A DNA stretch of 33,698 nucleotides from Candidatus Kapaibacterium sp. GTDB taxonomy: Bacteria > Bacteroidota > Ignavibacteria > Kapaibacteriales > UBA4661. The translations under genes and the position numbers were made by a program. The stretch spans positions 1-33,698 of the forward strand of contig JANYIG010000313.1 of assembly GCA_025358765.1 (NCBI GenBank). Reading direction: 5' to 3'. Shown piece after piece: positions 8,759 through 15,281 of the stretch (positions are counted from its first letter, which is position 1; every line of letters begins with the position of its first letter). The notes beneath the pieces were generated by a model that saw nothing but the letters and a program-made list of their open reading frames with translations, searched no databases and was not told where the DNA came from.

Positions 8759-9802
8759 TTACCATGAGCGGTCGGAAATGCGAATATCATCCACAAACAT
8801 ATCCACAGCAACGCTTGTGGCTGTGATACCTATTTCCACGTTTGTTTGAATGGAATTGGAGGTTGGCAGCGTCGTGCCAGTGGCGTTAATGATGCGTATT
8901 CCGTCTTGCCATACTTCCACTACACCAGCATTTGCATCATCGTATTTGATGTGGACTTTTATAGTCACCCATTGCCCCGTAGGCAGTTTTATTGCATTAC
9001 TGCTCGGTTGTTTGTACAAAGTCTTAATGCCAAACTTATTTTCAACAGCGATTCGATTATCAATAATAACCACGCGCGGACCAGGTGACGAACTAAACCA
9101 TTTATTTTCAAAATCCACTAAACTGTATGGCATCTGGCTTGCAGTGCCGACGATGAAGTATTTACCTTCAAACCAAACGTCATCGCGTTTGCGAAAAAAC
9201 GTGAGGGTGGATTCCATCGAAGCCTTCGAGGTAATCATAGCGGGGCTGGGTGCTACGGCGTGAAATTTCATCACTTGGTTTGCTGGATTAACAGGGTCCT
9301 TGGCTAATTCGATGCGATTATCCAAAAACGTACACGTGCTGTTGAAAATACACTTTCGCAAATTCACATAGTCCGAAATTGTTGGTGCAAGGGGGCTTTG
9401 CAGCGTTATATCCGTCCAGAACTTCTGCGTCTCTTCCGGACGCAGGATAAAAACGCTATTGAGTGACGAATGCGCCTCGAAATTTTCGACAAACCGATTT
9501 TTTGTGGGAAAGAGGATAGTTCCCGATTTGGCGTACATTGTCGTATCGGTCAGGAGGTAATTATCTTGCAAAAATCGTGGGTCGTAATACTGCTCGACAA
9601 ACTCGCAGCTACCGTCTTTTTCACGGTATGCCTTGCCGTCGTTATAGAGCGTGTAGTGGGTTCCATCAACATCAACAAACTCACTAATAATTTGCTGTTT
9701 GTCTCCGCACGGAACGACAGCCGCACTGTTTTTGCAGGAAATAAGGATAAGGCTACTTGCTACTACCAGCAGCACGAAGAGGATGGAAAATATCTTTTTC
9801 AT
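8759..9802 (-). CDS. Lipoprotein with a concanavalin-like (polysaccharide-lyase-like) C-terminal domain
   Basis: A 347-residue protein with a lipoprotein signal: charged MKK, a hydrophobic stretch, and a lipobox LISC with the lipidated Cys at residue 23. Residues 24-120 carry short repeats of a DG/YYD type with no family recognised. From about residue 165 on, the pattern (VMKFHAVAP, DVWFEGKYFIV, PTGQWVTIKVHIKYDD, VEVWQDGIRI, MFVDDIRIS) resembles the jelly-roll fold of heparin-lyase-like and LamG proteins; no catalytic site can be identified. AAGGAG eight bases before the ATG is a strong ribosome site. It is 14 nt after trpD and 41 nt before trpC, so it is likely co-transcribed with them, an odd setting for a surface protein. 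Confidence 0.72.
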   Translation of the reverse strand: MKKIFSILFVLLVVASSLILISCKNSAAVVPCGDKQQIISEFVDVDGTHYTLYNDGKAYREKDGSCEFVEQYYDPRFLQDNYLLTDTTMYAKSGTILFPTKNRFVENFEAHSSLNSVFILRPEETQKFWTDITLQSPLAPTISDYVNLRKCIFNSTCTFLDNRIELAKDPVNPANQVMKFHAVAPSPAMITSKASMESTLTFFRKRDDVWFEGKYFIVGTASQMPYSLVDFENKWFSSSPGPRVVIIDNRIAVENKFGIKTLYKQPSSNAIKLPTGQWVTIKVHIKYDDANAGVVEVWQDGIRIINATGTTLPTSNSIQTNVEIGITATSVAVDMFVDDIRISDRSW

Positions 9803-9816
9803 TGATTCTCTCCTTC

Positions 9817-10809
9817 TCAGTCTGGGTGAATGAATTGGTGAAACGAGCGCAATGCTTTTTTAGATTCAAGAGCTTCGCGGGCAGTTGCAACCGCATCGGG
9901 CAGGGAAATTTGCGGGTGAACGCAGTGAATCGCAATCGCCGCATTCGCACACACAACAGCATTTTGCGCCGCCGTGCCATCGCCTTCAAGAATACTCATA
10001 AAAATCTTTGCATTGTCCTCCGGCGTAATCCCCCCCGCAATTGCTTCCGGCGACAGGCGTTCCAATCCAAGTGCGGACGGCTCACAGAGCAATTCTTTGT
10101 CGTTGCTGATAAGTTTAAACTGCCCCGTGAGTGAGATTTCATCGTATCCGTCGAGCGAACGAAGAATGATATATTGTTTTTCGGTGTTTTGGTAGATATA
10201 GGAATAAAGCCGAGCAAGCTCCATACTGAATACTCCTACAATCTGGTTCAGTGGGAAAGCAGGGTTGACCATCGGTCCGAGCATATTAAAAAACGTCCGC
10301 ATTCCAAGCGCAGCGCGAATGGGACCAACAGCCTTCATCGCCGGATGGAACAAGGGTGCGTGCATAAAACAAACACCGGAGCGCTCCATACTGTGGCGGA
10401 GTTTACTCTCGTCGTTCGTGAACTCATGCCCTAACACTTGTAGCACGTTCGACGAACCACACGCAGAAGAAACGCCGTAATTACCGTGTTTGGCAATCTT
10501 CAGCCCTGCGCCCGCCGCCACGAACATTGCTGTAGTAGAAATATTGAATGTGTTTTTGCCGTCCCCACCCGTACCGCACATATCAATCGTGTTAAATTCC
10601 GCCAAATCCACGCGCCGGCAAAGCTCTAACAACGCCTCGCGGAATCCGTCTAATTCATCCACCGTGATGCTTCGCATCATGTAAACGGTCAGAAACGACG
10701 TAATATGCGCCTCGCTGACCTGCCCGGCGGCAATCGTTTTGAGCGTGTCCTTCGCTTGCTCTTTTGTGAGCGTTTTTGCGGCAAAAAGGTCTTGAAGAAT
10801 ATGTTTCAT
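9817..10809 (-). CDS. trpD: Anthranilate phosphoribosyltransferase
   Basis: Transfers the phosphoribosyl group from PRPP to anthranilate, step two of the pathway. The 330-residue protein has the PRPP-binding MCGTGGDGKNTFNIST, the anthranilate-binding KHGNYGVSSACGSSNVLQVLG, the segment FMHAPLFHPAMKAVGPIRAALGMRTFFNMLGPMVNP, and the metal-site region SLDGYDEISLTG. In the second motif NYGVSS replaces the common NRSVSS. The protein is a stand-alone TrpD, not a TrpGD fusion. Its ATG at 10809 overlaps the stop of the HAD gene as ATGA, so translational coupling is likely. Confidence 0.97.
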   Translation of the reverse strand: MKHILQDLFAAKTLTKEQAKDTLKTIAAGQVSEAHITSFLTVYMMRSITVDELDGFREALLELCRRVDLAEFNTIDMCGTGGDGKNTFNISTTAMFVAAGAGLKIAKHGNYGVSSACGSSNVLQVLGHEFTNDESKLRHSMERSGVCFMHAPLFHPAMKAVGPIRAALGMRTFFNMLGPMVNPAFPLNQIVGVFSMELARLYSYIYQNTEKQYIILRSLDGYDEISLTGQFKLISNDKELLCEPSALGLERLSPEAIAGGITPEDNAKIFMSILEGDGTAAQNAVVCANAAIAIHCVHPQISLPDAVATAREALESKKALRSFHQFIHPD

Positions 10810-11660
10810 TGAGGGTCGAGATTGTCGTTATTTAAATGTAATACGAACCGCTCCATTGATTGCGCCCAGCCATCTTCGAGGTTGGAAGCCGTAGTAAACA
10901 TTGCTTCAGATTTTACCGCCTCAGATGCGTGTCCCATAGCCACACTCACGCCTGCTGTGCGAAACATCTCCACATCGTTCTCGCCATCACCTATAGCGCA
11001 GATTTGCTCACGTGTGATACCCAAATGCTCTGCAAGATGTGTAATCGCTGTGCCTTTGTGAACATTTGGTGCGGTAATGTCGAGAAATCGAGGATTTGCT
11101 GGACTTGAAGCGGAAACTTTTCCTGTAAAATCAGCGTCAATACGGCGTTTCGCTTCTTGAACACGCTCCGGCTCACCCAAGATCGTAATTTTATTGATAG
11201 GTTTCGGTGAACGTAAGCGTTTATCCAAATCTTGCCAGTGTGGTTCAAATCGCAACGAATGGGCTTCTTTTTTTACGAGTTCGTCGTAGCCGGAACTCCA
11301 CCATTCGCATTCATCAAGCAGCATCACGTTGAATCCCTCCGCCGAAATAAGGTCAAACATCGCTTCATACAATGCCCGCACGGTTTTGTGTTCAATCGTT
11401 TTGCTCAGAAGCGTTGCACCATCTGCGGTGGAAATCATTGCTCCGTTCATGGAAATTACGGGGCTGTTAAGTGCAAGCATCCCTGCGGCTTCCAGAAAAT
11501 GCTGCATCCCGCGCAACGGGCGTGAACTCGCCAGCACAACCATCACGCCATATTCTCGCAGGGTTTTCAAGGCATTGTGCGTGGCGGGCGTTATTTCACG
11601 CGCTTTTGTAATAAATGTGCCGTCAACATCAGAAACAACAAGGGAGATTTTTTGATTCAC
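10806..11660 (-). CDS. Cof-type HAD-IIB sugar-phosphate phosphatase
   Basis: A 284-residue haloacid-dehalogenase phosphatase of the Cof/YidA group. Motif I is VVSDVDGTFI (nucleophile Asp about residue 10), motif II VVLASSRPLRG, motif III the Lys in INKITILGEPE, and motif IV AIGDGENDVEMFRTAGVSVAMG. The central 90 residues form the C2-type cap that sets substrate; the family is broad, acting on sugar phosphates and cofactors such as PLP or FMN precursors. The start codon is GTG at 11660; no ATG lies near it. It is 18 nt after the PIN toxin gene and overlaps trpD by 4 nt. A role in tryptophan metabolism is not established. Confidence 0.88.
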   Translation of the reverse strand: MNQKISLVVSDVDGTFITKAREITPATHNALKTLREYGVMVVLASSRPLRGMQHFLEAAGMLALNSPVISMNGAMISTADGATLLSKTIEHKTVRALYEAMFDLISAEGFNVMLLDECEWWSSGYDELVKKEAHSLRFEPHWQDLDKRLRSPKPINKITILGEPERVQEAKRRIDADFTGKVSASSPANPRFLDITAPNVHKGTAITHLAEHLGITREQICAIGDGENDVEMFRTAGVSVAMGHASEAVKSEAMFTTASNLEDGWAQSMERFVLHLNNDNLDPQ

Positions 11661-11678
11661 GATACAAAATGCAAATAA

Positions 11679-12077
11679 TTACCAAATAGTTGAAAGCGCC
11701 GAAGAAGCGCGTAAATTTTCATCAGCCGTCACAAGAGGTGCATTTAATGTAAGTGAGGTTGCAGCAATAATGCGATCTGCGGGGTCTTTATTGATGCTTG
11801 CTGGCAAACGGACGGAGATATCGGCAATCTCCGTATTCAAACGAGCCAGCGAAAAGTTATACGCACTCAAGAGATGATTGAGAAACGAACGAGTATTAAT
11901 TGTCGGGTCGAAGCGTTTTTTGTGGATCAACATCGCAATTTCCCACAACGAGATGTCCGCTAAAAACAGCGTTGCGTACTTATCTGCCTCAGCGAAGGCA
12001 GTGACAGCTTTGGGGCTAAGTTTTTCCGGTGAGAGAACCGACCAAATGGCGATGTGCGTATCCACTATTACCTTCAT
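11679..12077 (-). CDS. vapC: PIN-domain toxin, VapC-like ribonuclease
   Basis: A 132-residue PIN-domain protein, the toxin of a type II toxin-antitoxin pair. The four acidic residues of the metal-dependent RNase site are visible: Asp in IVDTHIAIW, Glu in ISLWEIAML, Asp in DPADRIIAAT, and Asp in VTADENL. VapC toxins usually cut tRNA or rRNA. The ATG at 12077 overlaps the antitoxin stop (ATGA), the standard toxin-antitoxin arrangement; five upstream in-frame codons are therefore left out. The gene is intact and followed 18 nt later by the HAD gene inside the trp cluster. Confidence 0.9.
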   Translation of the reverse strand: MKVIVDTHIAIWSVLSPEKLSPKAVTAFAEADKYATLFLADISLWEIAMLIHKKRFDPTINTRSFLNHLLSAYNFSLARLNTEIADISVRLPASINKDPADRIIAATSLTLNAPLVTADENLRASSALSTIW

Positions 12078-12304
12078 TGTACGGCATCCCACTCTTCACT
12101 AATCGGGGAAATAACATCGCCAATCCACGCCGTTTTGCGGAGGTTTGCTAATTCGCCGCGTGCCTCTGCTTGGGTTTTCGACGGAGGTATCACACGAGCA
12201 ATTTCTTTGCCGCGCGAGGTCAGTCTAAGCGTTTCGCCAGCTTCTACTTTTTCCAAAAACGTAGGCATATTAGAGCGAAATTCGCTGATAGCAACGGTTT
12301 CCAT
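12074..12304 (-). CDS. Phd/YefM-type antitoxin
   Basis: A 76-residue antitoxin. The N-terminal part (ISEFRSNMPTFLEKVEAGETLRLT, then RGKEIARVIPP) is the classic Phd/YefM DNA-binding fold; the C-terminal 30 residues are the likely toxin-binding tail. It neutralises the PIN toxin encoded directly downstream and, by family precedent, represses its own promoter. Two TGTACA-centred repeats lie 16-38 nt upstream of the ATG and are the expected operator. It starts 89 nt after the trpG stop, one of the wider gaps in the cluster, leaving room for its own promoter. Confidence 0.9.
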   Translation of the reverse strand: METVAISEFRSNMPTFLEKVEAGETLRLTSRGKEIARVIPPSKTQAEARGELANLRKTAWIGDVISPISEEWDAVQ

Positions 12305-12319
12305 AGCATTGCATTAAAA

Positions 12320-12342
12320 AACTGTACAAATGAACTGTACAA
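12320..12342. promoter_or_regulatory. Paired TGTACA operator candidate for the Phd/YefM-PIN module
   Basis: Two exact copies of AACTGTACAA (12320-12329 and 12333-12342) sit 13 bp apart, centre to centre, just upstream of the antitoxin start. Each has the palindromic core TGTACA (12323-12328 and 12336-12341). The E. coli yefM-yoeB operator is also built from two neighbouring palindromes with a TGTACA core, so this is probably the autoregulatory site. Binding is inferred, not shown. Confidence 0.7.
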
Positions 12343-12393
12343 CAAAACTCTTAAAAATTCTTCAGAATTACAAGACATTTACAAGAGCAATGA

Positions 12394-12969
12394 TCAACCG
12401 TCAAGCCAGTTTTGAAGCATTTGCACACCGTGTTCTGTCAATACGGATTCGGGATGGAATTGTACGCCACGCACATCATAGTGTTTGTGTCGCAACGCCA
12501 TAATTGCGCCCTCACCATCCACTGCCGTAATGAGTAAATCGTCCGGGAAACCTGCCGTATCTACAATCCACGAGTGATAGCGCCCGACCTTCAATTCATG
12601 CGGAATGCCCCCAAATAGGACATCCTCCTCACAAATACGCACCTTCGTGGCAACGCCGTGATAGACATTCGCCAGATTCGTCAAACGCCCACCAAACGCC
12701 TCGCCAATGGCTTGTTCACCCAAACACACGCCCAATATTGGCTTCTCTGACGCGAAACGTTTGATAAGTGTTGGCATAATGCCTGCCTCTTCGGGAATGC
12801 CCGGACCGGGCGAGAGGATAACACGGTCATATCGCGCCACATCATCGAGCATAATTTTGTCATTGCGAATCACGTCCAGTGTTATAGTCCGCGTAGCTCC
12901 CAATTCACGCACGATATGGGCGATGTTGTACGTGAAGGAATCGTAATTATCAAGAAGGAGGATGTTCAT
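12394..12969 (-). CDS. trpG: Anthranilate synthase glutamine amidotransferase subunit
   Basis: Supplies ammonia from glutamine to TrpE. The 191-residue class I amidotransferase shows LLLDNYDSFTYN, the oxyanion loop LSPGPGIPEEAG, the nucleophile Cys in ILGVCLGEQAIGEAFGG, YHSWIVD, and the His-Glu pair in VQFHPESVLTEHG. In the nucleophile loop Glu stands where His is common (CLGHQ); the catalytic triad itself is complete. It may also serve as PabA for folate, as TrpG does in many bacteria. It lies 46 nt after hicA and 89 nt before the next antitoxin gene, so a toxin-antitoxin pair separates it from its partner trpE. Confidence 0.96.
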   Translation of the reverse strand: MNILLLDNYDSFTYNIAHIVRELGATRTITLDVIRNDKIMLDDVARYDRVILSPGPGIPEEAGIMPTLIKRFASEKPILGVCLGEQAIGEAFGGRLTNLANVYHGVATKVRICEEDVLFGGIPHELKVGRYHSWIVDTAGFPDDLLITAVDGEGAIMALRHKHYDVRGVQFHPESVLTEHGVQMLQNWLDG

Positions 12970-13015
12970 AACGTATTCGTGAATGTTGTATATCAGCCTG
13001 AAATCAGTTCGCCAA

Positions 13016-13234
13016 TTATTTCTGCAAGCCGTCCATATCTTCTTGTGATATGCTCGCTTGTTTCATAATACTTTTGAACGTGCCAACGGGAATTTCGCGC
13101 TTGTTCATGGGGACAATAACGCTGCGTCCGTCTTGAGAACGAAATTTTCCATGTGACCCGCTTTGCGAAATAAATGAAAAGCCAAGCGCCACCAGAGTCC
13201 GCTCAATTTCTCGTGATGAATATCGTTTCGGCAT
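13016..13234 (-). CDS. hicA: HicA-type mRNA interferase toxin
   Basis: A 72-residue protein of the HicA/YcfA family, a double-stranded-RNA-binding-like fold that cuts mRNA. Key features: N-terminal SREIERTLVALGFSF, the active-site His region SQSGSHGKFRS, and VIVPMNKREIPVGTFKSIMKQASIS. The catalytic His is present, so the toxin looks intact. It starts 5 nt after the hicB stop, so the pair is hicB-hicA with antitoxin first. It lies between trpE and trpG on the trp coding strand. Confidence 0.92.
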   Translation of the reverse strand: MPKRYSSREIERTLVALGFSFISQSGSHGKFRSQDGRSVIVPMNKREIPVGTFKSIMKQASISQEDMDGLQK

Positions 13235-13239
13235 ATGCT

Positions 13240-13476
13240 TCAGGAAACAAGCGATTCATGACCAAAGGCAAACGCAGTGCGTTCACGAAAATGAGCGAGC
13301 TTTTCTTCTGTGGGGATGCCGTCATCATCCTGCAAATACAAGCGCACCGCATCTTTGAGGTTTCCAACGGCTTCGTCGCGGGTTTCGCCAAACGATGAAA
13401 TCTCAACATTCAGGCATTGTGCCACTACGTATTCACCTTCGTGCCAGAGCATGTAGTCAATTGCGAGTGTTTCCAT
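13240..13476 (-). CDS. hicB: HicB-type antitoxin
   Basis: A 78-residue protein matching the partial RNase-H-like fold of short HicB antitoxins: YMLWHEGEYVVAQCLNVEISSFGETRDEAVGNLKDAVRLYLQ. No C-terminal helix-turn-helix or ribbon-helix-helix extension is evident, as in the shorter HicB group. It should bind and inhibit the adjacent HicA. It begins 27 nt after the trpE stop; no promoter is obvious in that short gap, so transcription from the trp promoter or from within trpE is likely. Confidence 0.9.
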   Translation of the reverse strand: METLAIDYMLWHEGEYVVAQCLNVEISSFGETRDEAVGNLKDAVRLYLQDDDGIPTEEKLAHFRERTAFAFGHESLVS

Positions 13477-13503
13477 GATACTGCTTGAAAAAATGTACGA
13501 AAA

Positions 13504-14970
13504 TCACAGTGTTTGCGCCAGTTGCAGCGCTTTTTTGAGCGCCGCGAGCTTGTGTCCAACTTCCTGAAGCTCGCTGCGGAGGTCAGATGCCGCCACCAAT
13601 CCCAAACCCGCCTGATAGGTCAGTACATTGTTTTTGCTCATAAACGAACGAATCATAATTGCTTGATTCACATCACCACCAAAGTCAATAAAGCCCACAC
13701 ACCCTGCATAATAGCTGCGATTGCCGCGCTCGTAGCGGTCTATCAATTCCATCGCTCTGTACTTCGGAGCGCCGGAGAGCGTTCCTGCGGGAAACGTATC
13801 CGCAACGATAGCAAGCGACGTTTCGAGCGAGCTTCCGGGCAAATTTCCCGCGATATTGAGCTTGCCCGTCACCTTCGAGACGAGGTGAATCACGTGCGAA
13901 TAAAACTGAATCTCCCGATACACTTCCACGTTCACTCCTGTGCAGTGGCGACTGAGGTCGTTCCGTGCAAGGTCAACAAGCATAACGTGTTCAGCATTTT
14001 CTTTCGGGTCGTGCTTGAGTTCTTCGGCGCGGCGGCGGTCTGTTTCGTCGTCACCCGTGCGGCGGAACGTGCCGGCAATCGGGTGAATCTCCGCTTTGTC
14101 GCCTTTGATAACGATTTGCGCCTCTGGCGACGAGCCAAAGAGCCGCACCGAGCCGTAATCGAAGTAAAACAAATATGGCGACGGATTGACCGAACGCAGC
14201 GCTCTGTACAGGTTAAAATCGTCACCTTTAAAGCCTTGCTGGAAACGGCGCGACGGCACAATTTGGAACACATCGCCCCGAAAAATATGCTCCTTCACCT
14301 TTGCCAGCGTTGCAAGAAATTCGTCGTCCGTAAAATTTGACGTTTCCTCGCCCACCGTTTGAAAAGTGTATTGTGCGAAGGTTTTTTGATTGATGAGTGA
14401 TTCCACATATTCAATAGAATGCCCCGAACTATCGTCATCACTTGCCTCTATGGGTTTGTGTTCAATAATATGCAGTTCGTTCGTGAAATGATTCAGCGCA
14501 ATGATGAATTGATACAAATGATACTGCATTGCTGGAATGCTTCGCGAATCCTCGCGTTCAGCCGTGAGCGTGATGTCCTCGAAGTACTGCACAGCATCAT
14601 AGCTGCAATACCCAAACACGCCGCTGTGCAAAAACGGAATATTCAGGCGCTCGGTGGCAAAACTTTCCATAAAGCACTTCAATGCTTGTAATACGTCCGT
14701 GCGGCTCTGAATGGGCGTTTCAGAGCGTTCGCCGTTAGGGAAATATTGTCCGATACCAGCATTTTCCACCACAAAACCAGCAATCGGCTTACAGCAGATG
14801 TACGAAAAACTATCCTCGTTGCCATGATAATCAGAACTTTCGAGCAAAATGCTATTCGGGAAAATGTCGCGTAGTTGCAGATACATACTCACCGGCGTGA
14901 ACGTATCGGCAAGGAGTTTCTTGGAACGCACGTGTAGTGCGATGTTTGGTGATGGTTGAGGTTTCGACAT
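13504..14970 (-). CDS. trpE: Anthranilate synthase component I
   Basis: Converts chorismate and ammonia to anthranilate, the committed step. The 488-residue protein has the chorismate-binding fold: QIVPSRRFQQGF, LFGSSPEAQI, IHPIAGTFRRTGDDETD, AEHVMLVDLARNDLSRHC, SHVIHLVSKVTG, and DTFPAGTLSGAPKYRAMELID. An N-terminal LLESSDYHGNEDSFSYIC is the region where tryptophan feedback binding occurs in TrpE (the ESS motif is present), so allosteric inhibition is expected. It is a single-domain TrpE, not fused to TrpG. ATG at 14970 lies 35 nt after the T-tract of the attenuator; expression should be under that control. Confidence 0.97.
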   Translation of the reverse strand: MSKPQPSPNIALHVRSKKLLADTFTPVSMYLQLRDIFPNSILLESSDYHGNEDSFSYICCKPIAGFVVENAGIGQYFPNGERSETPIQSRTDVLQALKCFMESFATERLNIPFLHSGVFGYCSYDAVQYFEDITLTAEREDSRSIPAMQYHLYQFIIALNHFTNELHIIEHKPIEASDDDSSGHSIEYVESLINQKTFAQYTFQTVGEETSNFTDDEFLATLAKVKEHIFRGDVFQIVPSRRFQQGFKGDDFNLYRALRSVNPSPYLFYFDYGSVRLFGSSPEAQIVIKGDKAEIHPIAGTFRRTGDDETDRRRAEELKHDPKENAEHVMLVDLARNDLSRHCTGVNVEVYREIQFYSHVIHLVSKVTGKLNIAGNLPGSSLETSLAIVADTFPAGTLSGAPKYRAMELIDRYERGNRSYYAGCVGFIDFGGDVNQAIMIRSFMSKNNVLTYQAGLGLVAASDLRSELQEVGHKLAALKKALQLAQTL

Positions 14971-15005
14971 GATACTATGTGTTGTGAAAAATTCAAAATT
15001 TAGGC

Positions 15006-15037
15006 AAAAAAAAACCTACTGGAAGGCAGTAGGTTTT
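15006..15037 (-). terminator. Intrinsic terminator of the trp attenuator
   Basis: In the trpE direction an 11-bp perfect stem (AAAACCTACTG at 15037-15027 with CAGTAGGTTTT at 15021-15011), a 5-nt CCTTC loop, and an uninterrupted run of nine T (15014-15006). It lies between the leader peptide and trpE, so it can end transcription before the first structural gene. Confidence 0.93.
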
Positions 15038-15085
15038 ATTCGTCATTATTTGCTTGTGTTGGCACACGCACAAAGGCAACCTACT
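15028..15085 (-). promoter_or_regulatory. trp antiterminator pairing (regions 2 and 3)
   Basis: AGTAGGTT at 15085-15078 is perfectly complementary over 8 nt to AACCTACT at 15035-15028, which is the left arm of the terminator. Pairing would free the T-tract side and allow read-through. The first copy contains the leader-peptide TAG stop codon (15083-15081), so a ribosome finishing the leader would cover it and favour the terminator. A competing earlier pairing TCCTT (15105-15101) with AAGGA (15089-15085) gives the region 1-2 hairpin. Confidence 0.85.
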
Positions 15086-15143
15086 CCTTGCGAAGTTGTG
15101 AAGGAAGCCACCAGAGCCAGCTCTGTACGTTGCGTGTGTTCAT
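15081..15143 (-). CDS. trpL: trp operon leader peptide
   Basis: A 20-residue open frame upstream of the terminator. It contains three Trp codons at positions 9, 11 and 12 (SWLWWLP), by far denser than chance, and ends in TAG inside the antiterminator arm. When charged tRNA-Trp is scarce, a ribosome would stall at bases 15119-15108, cover region 1 (15105-15101) and leave the antiterminator free to form; when it is plentiful, the ribosome reaches the stop, blocks region 2 and the terminator forms. No clear Shine-Dalgarno precedes the ATG (upstream CTACGACGACA), which is common for this phylum. It is one of the clearest features in the window despite its size. Confidence 0.92.
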   Translation of the reverse strand: MNTRNVQSWLWWLPSQLRKE

Positions 15144-15172
15144 TGTCGTCGTAGTATTTATTGTTGGATACG

Positions 15173-15200
15173 ATTCCAATTTGCAAAAACGTTTTGTCAA
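15173..15200 (-). promoter_or_regulatory. Candidate trp operon promoter
   Basis: Reading toward trpL, TTGACA (15200-15195) is a perfect sigma70-type -35 element, followed after 16 nt by TGGAAT (15178-15173), a 4/6 match to TATAAT. Transcription would then start about 20-25 nt ahead of the leader ATG. The -10 match is weak and FCB-group promoters often differ from the E. coli consensus. Confidence 0.5.
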
Positions 15201-15222
15201 AAGCAAATGTTTGTCGTAATTA
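15194..15222 (+). promoter_or_regulatory. Candidate proC promoter
   Basis: TTGTCA (15194-15199), a 17-nt spacer and TAATTA (15217-15222) give a good sigma70-like promoter about 60 nt before the proC ATG. Its -35 element overlaps the opposite-strand -35 of the trp promoter. Confidence 0.5.
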
Positions 15223-15281
15223 CAAAAAAACGGGCGTTTCTAAAACGTTCCTCTTTATCCTTCTCACACTCACTCTGCATT

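Noticed and set aside
13513-14340. 275-codon open frame on the plus strand opposite trpE
   Set aside because: Antisense shadow of a strongly conserved gene; composition is unlike its neighbours.
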